Positions 8,947 through 19,051 of a stretch of DNA of 64,000 bases are shown here, in pieces. The stretch is taken from the NCBI RefSeq assembly GCF_021650705.1, contig NZ_CP087138.1:4828501-4892500 (forward strand), read 5' to 3'. The notes beneath the pieces were generated by a model, which saw only the letters and a list, made by a program, of their open reading frames with translations, did no database searches and was not told the origin of the DNA. The translations under genes and the position numbers were made by a program. The stretch comes from Pseudomonas sp. KNUC1026. GTDB lineage: Bacteria; Pseudomonadota; Gammaproteobacteria; Pseudomonadales; Pseudomonadaceae. Each line of letters begins with the position of its first letter. Position 1 is the stretch's first letter.

Positions 8947-9873
8947 ATGTCTGCGATCTTTCAGCCCGATAGCCTGCGCCAGAGCCTCCGGGCCTTGGCC
9001 AAGGGCGATGCACTGTCGCGCGACGGGCTGGCTTACCAAGGCTATTACGGCCTGGGCATCGCCGGTTGCGAGGCCCGCCTGGGCCTGTTCGAAGCGGCGG
9101 GGTTTCAGCTGGTTGCCCAGCTATGGAGCCCGCCCCGGCCGCGCGGCACGTTGATTCTCCTGCACGGCTATTACGACCACATGGGGCTTTATCGCCATGT
9201 GATCGAGTGGGCATTGGGGCAGGGGTTGGCGGTGCTGGGTTGCGACCTGCCCGGGCATGGCCTGTCCAGCGGAGAGCGCGCCAGCATTCGGGATTTTGCG
9301 CATTACCAGGCGATGCTCGACGGCCTGCTCGCAGAGGCGAGCGCCAATGGCTTGCCCAAGCCCTGGCACCTGCTGGGGCAGAGTACCGGCGGTGCGATCG
9401 CAGTGGACCACCTGCTCAACAATGCCGGCAGCCCGGTGGACGGCCATACCATCCTGCTTGCTCCGTTGGTGCGGCCGCGCGCCTGGGGCTGGTCGCAGTT
9501 GAGCTACCACGCCCTGCGGCCGTTCGTGGGCAGCATCGCGCGGCGCTTCAGCGAAAACACCAATGACCCGACTTTCCTGCCGTTTCTGGAGGCTGACCCG
9601 TTGCAACCACGCCGGCTGCCTACTGCCTGGGTGGGTGCCCTGGCCAAGTGGGTGCGGCACATCGAGCGCTCGCCAGCCAGCACGCGCAGCCCGTTGATCG
9701 TTCAGGGCGAACAGGACATGACCGTCGACTGGCGGCACAACCTTGCGGTGCTTGAGCGCAAGTTCGCCGGCCCGCAGCTGCTACGCCTGCCCGGTGCTCG
9801 GCATCACCTGGCCAACGAGTTGCCGGAGCTGCGCCGCGAGTACTTCGACTATCTGGCGCCCTACCTGGCCTGA
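8947..9873 (+). CDS. Alpha/beta hydrolase, serine aminopeptidase S33 type
   Basis: 308 residues. The oxyanion-hole region is LLHGYYDHMGLY, the nucleophile elbow is GQSTGG, the acid is in QGEQDMTV, and the histidine is in GARHHLANE: a complete catalytic triad of the Hydrolase_4/monoglyceride-lipase-like group. No signal peptide is evident, so it is probably cytoplasmic, acting on an acyl ester. The ATG at 8947 sits directly on the spu terminator and has no clear RBS; a TTG at 8914, inside the terminator loop, is an alternative start. Substrate unknown. Confidence 0.75.
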   Translation: MSAIFQPDSLRQSLRALAKGDALSRDGLAYQGYYGLGIAGCEARLGLFEAAGFQLVAQLWSPPRPRGTLILLHGYYDHMGLYRHVIEWALGQGLAVLGCDLPGHGLSSGERASIRDFAHYQAMLDGLLAEASANGLPKPWHLLGQSTGGAIAVDHLLNNAGSPVDGHTILLAPLVRPRAWGWSQLSYHALRPFVGSIARRFSENTNDPTFLPFLEADPLQPRRLPTAWVGALAKWVRHIERSPASTRSPLIVQGEQDMTVDWRHNLAVLERKFAGPQLLRLPGARHHLANELPELRREYFDYLAPYLA

Positions 9874-9878
9874 GCCGG

Positions 9879-10619
9879 TCAAGGCGCCGGCTGGCCCACC
9901 GCCAGCCCGGCCTTCACCGCTGCCAGGGCCGCCTGGTAGTAGGCCTTGCCGTCTGCCGACTCGGCGAAGCTGACGAACTCTTCCAGCTCCGGGTCCGAGA
10001 GGTCGCGGTATACGTACAGGAGCGTGTTGTTCATATCGTTGCCGATCTGCTGCATCAGCCGCGCGCGCTGGCTGTCGAGCAGATTCTGGCTCGAGCCGCC
10101 GCCCAGCAGGCCCGGAATCATCGAACTGAGGCTATCGGCAGCCACACCTGCGATGGCCAGGCTCACTTCGGCGCCGGCCTCACGGGCGGGCAGGGCGCGG
10201 GCCAGATGGCCGATCAGCAGTTGGCGGGTATCGGAGGCCTGCATGTGCGGCAGGCCGCTGGCATTTTTGGCAAGCTGATCCGAGCGAGTAGCCAGCAACT
10301 CGGCGCTCACGATCTTGCGCCCCAGCGGGCCCTGGAAAAAGGCCAGCGCGGGTTGGGGGTTACGCAGAGCCTGGCGCAGGCGGTTTTCGGCGCGCTGGTC
10401 CATCGCCTGGGCACCAAAACGCTGGTTGCTGTTGTTGACCAGGGCCTGGAACACCGCAGGTGGCAGGCTGTTCTGGTAGCGCTGCTGGGCCGCCCTGAGC
10501 GCGTCGTTGAAGTGAGCGCGCTGGTCGGGCCAGCCGGCAGCCTTGTACAACTGATCGTAAGCATCAGCCCAGGCCGGCAGGGCGCAGCAGATCAGCAGGA
10601 TGAAAAGAAGGCGACGCAT
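9879..10619 (-). CDS. Secreted DUF2059 family protein
   Basis: 246 residues with a clear Sec signal peptide (MRRLLFILLICCALPAWA). The C-terminal part (LSDPELEEFVSFAESADGKA) matches the DUF2059 pattern seen in periplasmic proteins of pseudomonads. The start at 10619 is chosen because it begins the signal peptide. It converges on the hydrolase gene, with only 5 bp between stop codons. Function unknown. Confidence 0.7.
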   Translation of the reverse strand: MRRLLFILLICCALPAWADAYDQLYKAAGWPDQRAHFNDALRAAQQRYQNSLPPAVFQALVNNSNQRFGAQAMDQRAENRLRQALRNPQPALAFFQGPLGRKIVSAELLATRSDQLAKNASGLPHMQASDTRQLLIGHLARALPAREAGAEVSLAIAGVAADSLSSMIPGLLGGGSSQNLLDSQRARLMQQIGNDMNNTLLYVYRDLSDPELEEFVSFAESADGKAYYQAALAAVKAGLAVGQPAP

Positions 10620-10750
10620 GAAAGACTCCTGTCGGCAGGCCGCTATTGTCCGTGGGCTGAACAACTTTTGTCGAGAGACGCGCGATATGCGCGCGCATTT
10701 GCATGCAAACAGCGCTGTGGCGGTGAGTGCCGTGAGCTACTATGCGCGCC

Positions 10751-11374
10751 ATGCATACATCCTTCGATGAAACCCTGCCGCAACGCATTGTCGATGACCT
10801 GGCTGAATACGGCTGGTCGCGGCAAGACTGCTTTTTGCCTGAGGCTCTGACCGCTGCGCTGGCCCTGGAGTGCCGCCGGCGTGCCGCCGTGGGCGAGCTG
10901 GCACCAGCTGCAATAGGCCGTGGCGATGCGCAGGAGGTGCGGGAAAGTATTCGAGGCGACCTGACCCAGTGGATCGACCCCGGGCAAGCGACGTGTACGG
11001 ATGAATACCTGGTGTTGATGGATGGGCTGCGGGAAGCGCTCAACCGTGGCCTGTTCCTGGGCCTCGAGGATTTCGAGTGCCACTTCGCGTTGTACCCGGC
11101 AGGGGCGTTCTACAAGCGGCACCTGGACCGCTTCCGTGACGACGATCGGCGCATGGTGTCGGCGGTGTTGTACCTGAATCACGGCTGGCGAGAGGGTCAT
11201 GGCGGTGAGCTGCGCCTGTATTTCAAGGACGGTAGCACCCTTGACGTTCCGCCGCGTGGCGGGTGCCTGGTGGTGTTCTTGTCGGGGGAGCTGCCGCACG
11301 AGGTGCTGCCGGCAGGTTGTGAGCGGCTGTCATTGACGGGGTGGTTCAGGCGGCGGGGGAGCGAGCCGTTCTAG
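10751..11374 (+). CDS. 2OG-Fe(II) dioxygenase, prolyl-4-hydroxylase-like
   Basis: 207 residues. The iron ligands are visible as HLD (in YKRHLDRFRDD) and a distal His (LPHEVLP), with the 2-oxoglutarate-binding Arg in RLSLTGWFRR, i.e. the double-stranded beta-helix HxD...H...R pattern. Related bacterial proteins hydroxylate prolines, for instance in EF-Tu; the substrate is not determined here. Another ATG nine bases upstream (10742) could be used. It is divergent from the DUF2059 gene. Confidence 0.78.
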   Translation: MHTSFDETLPQRIVDDLAEYGWSRQDCFLPEALTAALALECRRRAAVGELAPAAIGRGDAQEVRESIRGDLTQWIDPGQATCTDEYLVLMDGLREALNRGLFLGLEDFECHFALYPAGAFYKRHLDRFRDDDRRMVSAVLYLNHGWREGHGGELRLYFKDGSTLDVPPRGGCLVVFLSGELPHEVLPAGCERLSLTGWFRRRGSEPF

Positions 11375-11394
11375 AAGTCAGGCTCTGCACTCGG

Positions 11395-11592
11395 ATGCGG
11401 GAGGCCGGCTTGCCTGGCGGGGTAGCGTCGCGCGGCAAGCCGCCCTCCCACTTCCACTCTGCTTGAGCAGCGAATCCAGGGTGGGCCAGCTTCACACACC
11501 TGACCTGCCCTTGAGCATCGCCCGGCAGCTTCCTCCCACTTCAACCCTGCTTGCAGAGAATCGAAGTGGGAGGCCGGCTTGCCGGGCGATTC
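11395..11592. repeat. REP-type palindromic repeats (two clusters)
   Basis: Two imperfect inverted pairs of a REP sequence: GCGGGAGGCCGGCTTGCC (11397-11414) facing GGCAAGCCGCCCTCCCAC (11434-11451), and CCCGGCAGCTTCCTCCCAC (11521-11539) facing GTGGGAGGCCGGCTTGCCGG (from about 11566). The core GGGAGGCCGGCTTGCC is typical of P. putida intergenic REPs. They fill the 220-bp gap between the oxygenase gene and the convergent serA, where they can act as transcription barriers. A further copy lies near 63.8 kb. Confidence 0.8.
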
Positions 11593-11595
11593 GGC

Positions 11596-12824
11596 TTAGA
11601 ACAACACTCGGCTGCGGATGGTGCCCTTGATGTGCTGCAGCTTCTCCTGCGCCAGGTCCGAGTACTCGGCGTCAACGTCGATCACTACATAACCCACGCT
11701 TTCGTTGGTCTGCAGGAACTGGCCGGAGATGTTGATGCCGTTCTCGGCGAACACCTTGTTGATCTCGCTGAGCACGCCCGGGATGTTCTGGTGAATGTGC
11801 AGCAGGCGGTGTTTGCCAGGGTGTGCCGGCAGGGCCACCTCGGGGAAGTTGACCGAAGACACCGAAGTGCCGTTATCGCTGTACTTGACCAGCTTCTCGG
11901 CCACTTCCAGGCCGATGTTGGCCTGGGCTTCGGCAGTGGAGCCGCCGATGTGCGGAGTGAGGATCACGTTGTCCAGGCCGCGCAGCGGGCTTTCGAAGAT
12001 CTCGTCGTTGGAGCGAGGCTCTACCGGGAACACGTCGATGGCCGCGCCGATCAGGTGCTTGGCCTTGATCGCTTCGGCCAGGGCTTCGAGGCGAACCACG
12101 GTGCCACGGGCAGCGTTGATCAGGATGCTGCCCTTCTTCATGGCGGCGATTTCGGCTTCACCGATCATCCACTGGGTGGACGGCAGTTCTGGCACGTGCA
12201 GCGACACGATGTCGGCCAGGCCCAGCAGCTCCTTGAGCGTTGGCACCTGATTGGCGTTGCCCAGCGGCAGCTTGGTCAGCGGATCGTAGAAGTACACCTG
12301 CATGCCCAGGCTTTCGGCCAGTACCGACAGCTGGGTACCAATCGAGCCGTAGCCGACGATACCCAGCTTCTTGCCGCGGATTTCGAAGAGTTGGCCGCGC
12401 TCTTGATCCAGCCACCGCGGTGGCAGGAAGCGTTCTTCTCCGGAATGCCGCGCAGCAGCAGGATCGCCTGGCCCAGCACCAGCTCGGCGACCGAACGAGT
12501 ATTGGAGTAAGGGGCGTTGAACACCACGATGCCGCGTTCGCGGGCAGCGTTGAGGTCGACCTGGTTGGTACCGATGCAGAAGCAACCGACGGCGATCAGC
12601 TTCTTGGCGCAGTCGAACACCTCAGCGGTAAGCTGGGTGCGGGAGCGGATGCCGATGAAGTGGGCGTCGGCGATCTTTTCCTTGAGCTGGGCATCGGGAA
12701 TGGAGCCAGTGAGGTACTCGATGTTGGAGTAACCGGCCGCCTTGAGCGTATCGACGGCATTTTGGTGAACTCCTTCGAGGAGAAGGAACTTGATCTTGCT
12801 CTTGTCGAGAGAAGTCTTGCTCAT
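11596..12824 (-). CDS. serA: D-3-phosphoglycerate dehydrogenase (single-base indel)
   Basis: Catalyses the first step of serine synthesis. Restored, the protein is 409 residues: N-terminal substrate domain, NAD domain with VGYGSIGTQ, RGTVV and LTPHIGGST, and a C-terminal ACT domain (HIHQNIPGVLSEINKVF) for serine feedback. As written, the frame from 12824 fails near 12385-12391: the read gives AANSSKSAARS where AANSFEIRGKK is expected, so one base is missing. Since serA is needed for serine prototrophy, a sequencing or assembly deletion is far more likely than a real null. Confidence 0.92.
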
Positions 12825-12916
12825 CTGCTTTAAACCTGCGCTCCGGAGAGTAAAGTAGCGTTATGAAGGGCTTGCCAAGGGCTGGCCAGAGGCGCTGCGG
12901 CCTGCGTGGCGGGCGC

Positions 12917-12930
12917 CTATGCTAGCATAG
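12917..12930. promoter_or_regulatory. 14-bp perfect palindrome
   Basis: CTATGCTAGCATAG lies in the 213-bp space between divergent serA and the FAH-family gene. A perfect palindrome of this length in a divergent promoter region is a candidate operator. The regulator is unknown. Confidence 0.4.
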
Positions 12931-13037
12931 TTGCGACATTTGACGGCCAGTATGCGACGTGAAGGCTGTTCATCTGGACGATGAACAAATCACGTGGAAG
13001 GCTTGCGCCGGCATCCTCAAAACGAGTGGAGTGGCTC

Positions 13038-13706
13038 ATGAGTTACCAGCATCAATACGTCGATGGCACGCGCATCCATTTCCCCCTCGGCAAGGTAGTG
13101 TGCATCGGCCGCAACTATGCCGAACACGCCAAGGAGCTGAACAACCCGGTGCCCAGCGAGCCACTGCTGTTCATCAAGCCTGGCAGTTGTGTGGTGCCAG
13201 CCGATGGCGGCTTCAAGGTTCCCCAGGGGCGCGGTTCCGTTCACTACGAAACCGAAATCGCTGTGCTGCTGGGCAAGCCACTTTCCACTGCGCCCAGCGA
13301 AGAAGAAGTGCTCGATGCCATCTCGGGTTTCGCACCGGCACTGGACCTCACGCTGCGGGACGTGCAATCCCGCCTCAAGGAAAAGGGCTTGCCGTGGGAA
13401 CTGGCCAAGTCCTTCGATGGCGCCTGTGTGCTGTCGCCCTTCGTGGCTGCCAGCCAGTTCACCGACTTCACCGACATCCCGGTGCGCCTGACGCTCAATG
13501 GCGAAGTGCGCCAGGACGGCAGCAGCGCGATGATGCTCAACCCGATCGTGCCGATGATCCAGTACATGGCTGCGCACTTCAGCCTGCAGGCAGGTGATGT
13601 GATCCTTACCGGCACGCCGGCAGGTGTTGGTGAGTTGGCGGTAGGTGATGAGCTGGTGATGGAGCTGCCGGGCGCGGCCCGCGTCGAAACGCGCGTGCTG
13701 GAATAA
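13038..13706 (+). CDS. Fumarylacetoacetate hydrolase family protein
   Basis: 222 residues. FAH fold with VCIGRNYAEHAKEL, the metal-binding block YETEIAVLLGK, FDGACVLSPF and the C-terminal GDVILTGTPAGVG motif. Small FAH proteins of this size include acylpyruvases and oxaloacetate decarboxylases. The start at 13038 (MSYQHQYVDG) has GTGGAGTGG upstream; an ATG at 12981 would add 19 atypical residues. It is divergent from serA. Exact substrate not assignable. Confidence 0.85.
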   Translation: MSYQHQYVDGTRIHFPLGKVVCIGRNYAEHAKELNNPVPSEPLLFIKPGSCVVPADGGFKVPQGRGSVHYETEIAVLLGKPLSTAPSEEEVLDAISGFAPALDLTLRDVQSRLKEKGLPWELAKSFDGACVLSPFVAASQFTDFTDIPVRLTLNGEVRQDGSSAMMLNPIVPMIQYMAAHFSLQAGDVILTGTPAGVGELAVGDELVMELPGAARVETRVLE

Positions 13707-13781
13707 CCTGCAGCCTTTACCGTTTTTTTCACACGGCACCCGGATAATGCGCCGCTTCGCTTGACGTTATCCGGTCCCCTC

Positions 13782-14699
13782 ATGCCCGAAAAAACTTTCA
13801 CCAAAGTACCCGCAGGTGCCAAAGCCAAGCGCAAGCGCTGGCTGGCCGGGGTGTCGCTGGCCCTGCTGGCGAGCTACGCGCTGGCCGTAGCCATGCATTG
13901 GGACGACCGTGTGCGCTGGTCTTTGGCCGAGTGGAGTACACCTGCCCAGGAACGGGCTACCGCAGTGTGGCTACCGGCCTACAAGGCCGACATCGACGCC
14001 AGGCTCATGCCGGGCCTGGAAACCGACGAAGCCTCCGACCTTTCCTACGACCCTTCGAGCAAAACCCTCTACAGCGTGATGGGCAAGCACCCGTTTCTGG
14101 TGCAGTTGAGCCTGGAGGGTGAGGTGCTGCGCAAGATCGAGCTGGTGGGGTGGGCGAATCCCGAAGGCGTTGCGGTGCTCGAAAACGGCCATATCGCCAT
14201 CACCGATGAGCGCAGCCAGTTGCTCACCATCGTCACCGCGCCTGCCGGTGTTGCGGCGCTGAACATCAAGGATTTCCCGCAGTTTCCGCTGGGCAAGGCC
14301 CGTGAAAAGAACAAAGGCACTGAGGCAGTCGCCTGGGACGCGCAGGGCCAGCGCGTGCTGTTCGGCCAGGAGCGGCCGGCGTTTCTCGAAAGCTGGCGCA
14401 GTGACGGCACCACGTTGATCGGCCAGCCCATGACGCTGGCAGGTGGCCCGCTGGACCTTCGCAACCTGTCGGGCATGGATGTCGATCGGCGCACAGGGCA
14501 CCTACTGCTGGTTTCGGCAGACTCGCACCTGATTCTGGAGACTGACTCGGCGGGCAAACCGGTCAGCTACATGACGCTGCTCGGGCACCTCAATGGGCTG
14601 AAGCAAACCATCCCCAGGGCGGAAGGCGTTGCCACGGACGAGCAAGGCAACCTGTACGTGATCAGCGAGCCGAACCTGTTCTACCGGTTCAGGCATTGA
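13782..14699 (+). CDS. SdiA-regulated-type beta-propeller protein, copy 1
   Basis: 305 residues. One N-terminal membrane anchor (WLAGVSLALLASYALAVAM, about residues 22-40) is followed by a periplasmic SdiA-regulated/YjiK-like domain with repeated blades (ASDLSYDPSSKTLYSV, NPEGVAVLENGHIAITDE, EGVATDEQGNLYVISEPNLF). The start at 13782 follows the putative leader; a TTG 21 bp upstream is less likely. It is followed by a paralogue after 78 bp, so the pair probably arose by tandem duplication. Function unknown. Confidence 0.7.
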   Translation: MPEKTFTKVPAGAKAKRKRWLAGVSLALLASYALAVAMHWDDRVRWSLAEWSTPAQERATAVWLPAYKADIDARLMPGLETDEASDLSYDPSSKTLYSVMGKHPFLVQLSLEGEVLRKIELVGWANPEGVAVLENGHIAITDERSQLLTIVTAPAGVAALNIKDFPQFPLGKAREKNKGTEAVAWDAQGQRVLFGQERPAFLESWRSDGTTLIGQPMTLAGGPLDLRNLSGMDVDRRTGHLLLVSADSHLILETDSAGKPVSYMTLLGHLNGLKQTIPRAEGVATDEQGNLYVISEPNLFYRFRH

Positions 14700-14777
14700 T
14701 CTGAAAGCGCCCTGTGGTTGGGGGCAAATTCAACCGCTTGTGCTCAAATCCCGGCCTTCCCCATCCGAGGCCTCGCC

Positions 14778-15683
14778 ATGGCGCGTCTGTCTTCGCTTCA
14801 CCGGTGGCTTGTGCTGCTGGCACTCTTTCTGATCACCTTGGCCGCCGTTGGCCAGCATTTTCGCTGGTTCGAGCGGGGCTGGTTCAACCTGGTTCATTGG
14901 CTTGCGCCCGCCGAGCACGCCCTTGGCCTGGCTGACTACCGTGTGGTGGTGGAAGGCGAGCCCTTGGCGGGCGTGCCTTCGGATGTGTCAGCCCTGACTT
15001 ACCACACCGAGCGCAAGACGCTGTTCACCATTACCAACCAACGCCCCGAGGTGATCGAGCTGTCGCTGCAGGGTGAGGTATTGCGGCGCGTCCCCGTCCA
15101 AGGCATCGCCGACCCGGAAGCGATCGAATACATCGCTGGCGACACGTTCGTTGTCACCGATGAGCGCGAACAGCAATTGGTACGGATCGAGGTGGGTGAA
15201 GGCGCCCTTGCCATCGATGCCAGTACCGCCCCGCGCCTGAGCCTTGGGCTGGGCCGCAACGGCAATAAAGGTTTTGAAGGCCTTGCTTACGACCGCCAGG
15301 GCCAGCGGTTGTATGTGGCCAAAGAGCGCGACCCGATGCGGATTTTCGAAGTGGAGGGGTTTGCCGAGCCAGGCTTTGCAGGCAGCGTACACATCCAGGA
15401 AAACCCTGAGCGTGACGCGCGGTTGTTCGTCCGCGACCTTTCAAGCCTGCAGTTCGATGAAGTCACGGGGCATTTGCTGGCGCTGTCGGATGAGTCCCGG
15501 CTGGTGCTGGAAATCGACACTTCCGGGCAGGTGGTTGGTTCACTGGCACTGCATGGCGGCGCCTCGGGCTTGTTGCGTGCGGTGCCCCAGGCCGAAGGGA
15601 TGGCCCTGGACGAGCAGGGCACCCTTTACCTGGTCAGTGAGCCGAACCTGTTCTACGTGTTCAGGAAGCCTTCAACGCCTTGA
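14778..15683 (+). CDS. SdiA-regulated-type beta-propeller protein, copy 2
   Basis: 301 residues with the same design as its neighbour: an N-terminal membrane segment (WLVLLALFLITLAAVG) and blades VSALTYHTERKTLFTI, DPEAIEYIAGDTFVVTDE and EGMALDEQGTLYLVSEPNLF. The C-terminal signature SEPNLFY is shared by both copies. Its 3' end overlaps the convergent rpiA by 23 bp. Function unknown; probably an envelope protein. Confidence 0.7.
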   Translation: MARLSSLHRWLVLLALFLITLAAVGQHFRWFERGWFNLVHWLAPAEHALGLADYRVVVEGEPLAGVPSDVSALTYHTERKTLFTITNQRPEVIELSLQGEVLRRVPVQGIADPEAIEYIAGDTFVVTDEREQQLVRIEVGEGALAIDASTAPRLSLGLGRNGNKGFEGLAYDRQGQRLYVAKERDPMRIFEVEGFAEPGFAGSVHIQENPERDARLFVRDLSSLQFDEVTGHLLALSDESRLVLEIDTSGQVVGSLALHGGASGLLRAVPQAEGMALDEQGTLYLVSEPNLFYVFRKPSTP

Positions 15684-16335
15684 CGCCTTCGGCCGTGCCC
15701 AGCAGCAGCAGGTCGGCCGGGCGTGCTGCGAACAGGCCGTTGGTGACCACGCCGACGATGGCATTGATATCACGCTCCAGAGCAACAGGGTCGGTGATGC
15801 TCATGTTGTGAACATCCAGAATGATGTTGCCGTTGTCGGTCAGTACGCCTTCGCGATACACCGGGTCGCCGCCCAGTTTCACCAACTGCCGCGCCACGTG
15901 GCTGCGCGCCATCGGGATGACCTCGACCGGCAACGGGAACGCGCCCAGCACCGGCACCAGCTTGCTCGCATCGGCGATGCAGATGAAGGTACCTGCCACG
16001 GCGGCAACGATCTTCTCGCGGGTCAGGGCCGCACCGCCGCCCTTGATCAGGTTCAGCCGCTCATCGCTTTCGTCAGCGCCATCGATGTAGAACTCGAGGT
16101 CGCCCACGGCGTTGAGCTCGTACACCGGAATGCCATGGCCCTTCAAGCGTGCAGCGGTTGCCTCGGAGCTGGCCACGGCGCCGTCGAATGCGCCCTTGTG
16201 CTGCGCCAGGGCATCGATGAAGCAGTTCGCGGTGGAGCCAGTGCCCACGCCGACGACGCTCTTGTCGGTGAGTTTGGGCAGGATGAAGTCCACGGCGGCC
16301 TGGGCCACGGCCTGTTTGAGCTGGTCTTGGGTCAT
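15661..16335 (-). CDS. rpiA: Ribose-5-phosphate isomerase A
   Basis: 224 residues, normal length. Interconverts ribose-5-phosphate and ribulose-5-phosphate in the pentose phosphate pathway. Motifs: GTGSTANCFIDAL, DGADE with catalytic Asp, and KGGGAALTREKI with the active-site Lys/Glu region. The start at 16335 (MTQDQLKQ) fits other family members; a longer frame upstream is not protein-like. It diverges from ilvA and overlaps the preceding gene at the 3' end. Confidence 0.96.
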   Translation of the reverse strand: MTQDQLKQAVAQAAVDFILPKLTDKSVVGVGTGSTANCFIDALAQHKGAFDGAVASSEATAARLKGHGIPVYELNAVGDLEFYIDGADESDERLNLIKGGGAALTREKIVAAVAGTFICIADASKLVPVLGAFPLPVEVIPMARSHVARQLVKLGGDPVYREGVLTDNGNIILDVHNMSITDPVALERDINAIVGVVTNGLFAARPADLLLLGTAEGVKALKAS

Positions 16336-16453
16336 GATGCGAGAGTCGTGTGGTGCGAAAGGGCGCGCATTATAACAGCCGCCAGCGCTGCAAGCGCTGC
16401 CCCCGGCTGGTAGAATCGCCGTCCCTGCCTTCGCCCAGCCGTGACGTTTTCCG

Positions 16454-17968
<1,515 letters not shown>

Positions 17969-17987
17969 CTGAACTGCGCGAGGCACC

Positions 17988-18431
17988 ATGGACACTCTGA
18001 TCACCCTCAAGGCTTTTCATATCGCAGCCACAGCGTTGTTGCTCGCCAGTGTTGCCGCCGTAATGTGGCGCAGTGTGAGTGCCTGGCGCGCCGGTGACCG
18101 CCGTCTGTTCGCCAGCTCCCTCGACCGCCCGTGGTACCTGGCTTGGGTAGTGATGGCGCTGTGCATGGTGAGTTTTCCGGTCAGCGGCTGGTGGATGGTG
18201 CACACCGTCGGCTGGCCGCTGGGGCAAACCTGGCTGCTGGGCGGGGCGTGCTTCTATATTGTTGGCGCACTTGCCTGGTTGTGGCTGCTGATGCGGGTCC
18301 GGCGGTTGCGGGCAGTGCCGGAAGGCACCGAGCCGTCCGTGCGGCATCAACGCTGGGTAGCAATATTGGCGGTGCTGGCCCTTCTGGCGCTGGTGGTGTT
18401 GCTGGTACTGATGACCGCCAAGCCGGTTTGA
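17988..18431 (+). CDS. DUF2269 family membrane protein
   Basis: 147 residues with four predicted membrane helices (starting near residues 10, 47, 78 and 123), consistent with DUF2269 integral membrane proteins. It starts 19 bp after ilvA with a GAGG-type RBS, so it may be co-transcribed with it. No catalytic motif seen. Function unknown. Confidence 0.65.
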   Translation: MDTLITLKAFHIAATALLLASVAAVMWRSVSAWRAGDRRLFASSLDRPWYLAWVVMALCMVSFPVSGWWMVHTVGWPLGQTWLLGGACFYIVGALAWLWLLMRVRRLRAVPEGTEPSVRHQRWVAILAVLALLALVVLLVLMTAKPV

Positions 18432-18548
18432 ACAGGCGGAAACACTACAGGGCTTTGCATAAACCCCCTACTTAAGGTAGGCACCTCGTTGCTGGGCCGG
18501 CGAGCTTTGTGGAACAATGCCCCGACATGCGTTTGCGAGGTTGTTGCT

Positions 18549-19028
18549 GTGATCGACCCCGATGGTTTCCGTCCCAATGTTGGCATCATCCTTACCAATG
18601 ATGCTGGCCAGGTGCTATGGGCTCGACGCATCAATCAGGATGCCTGGCAGTTTCCGCAGGGCGGCATCAACCCCGACGAGACACCCGAACAGGCGTTGTA
18701 TCGCGAGTTGAACGAAGAAGTGGGCCTGGAGCGCCAGGACGTTCAGATCCTGGCCTGCACCCGGGGCTGGTTGCGGTATCGCCTTCCACAACGGCTGGTG
18801 CGTACTCATAGCCAGCCGCTGTGCATCGGGCAGAAGCAAAAGTGGTTCCTGCTGCGGCTGGTTTCCAACGAGCAGCGGGTAAGGATGGACCTGACCGGCA
18901 AGCCAGAGTTCGACGGCTGGCGCTGGGTCAGTTACTGGTATCCCTTGGGCCAGGTGGTGACCTTCAAACGTGAAGTCTACCGCCGGGCCCTCAAAGAGCT
19001 TGCGCCGCGCCTGTTGGCACGCGACTAG
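18549..19028 (+). CDS. rppH: RNA pyrophosphohydrolase
   Basis: 159-residue Nudix enzyme that removes pyrophosphate from 5' ends of mRNA and so triggers decay. The Nudix box GGINPDETPEQALYRELNEE is intact. The GTG at 18549 gives the expected N-terminus (MIDPDGFRPNVGII). The next gene, ptsP, starts 23 bp downstream, the usual rppH-ptsP arrangement. Confidence 0.94.
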   Translation: MIDPDGFRPNVGIILTNDAGQVLWARRINQDAWQFPQGGINPDETPEQALYRELNEEVGLERQDVQILACTRGWLRYRLPQRLVRTHSQPLCIGQKQKWFLLRLVSNEQRVRMDLTGKPEFDGWRWVSYWYPLGQVVTFKREVYRRALKELAPRLLARD

Positions 19029-19051
19029 ACGACGGAGTCCGAACCCCAGCC

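Noticed and set aside
11395..11592. CRISPR array
   Set aside because: Only REP inverted pairs; no regularly spaced identical repeats and no cas genes anywhere in the window.
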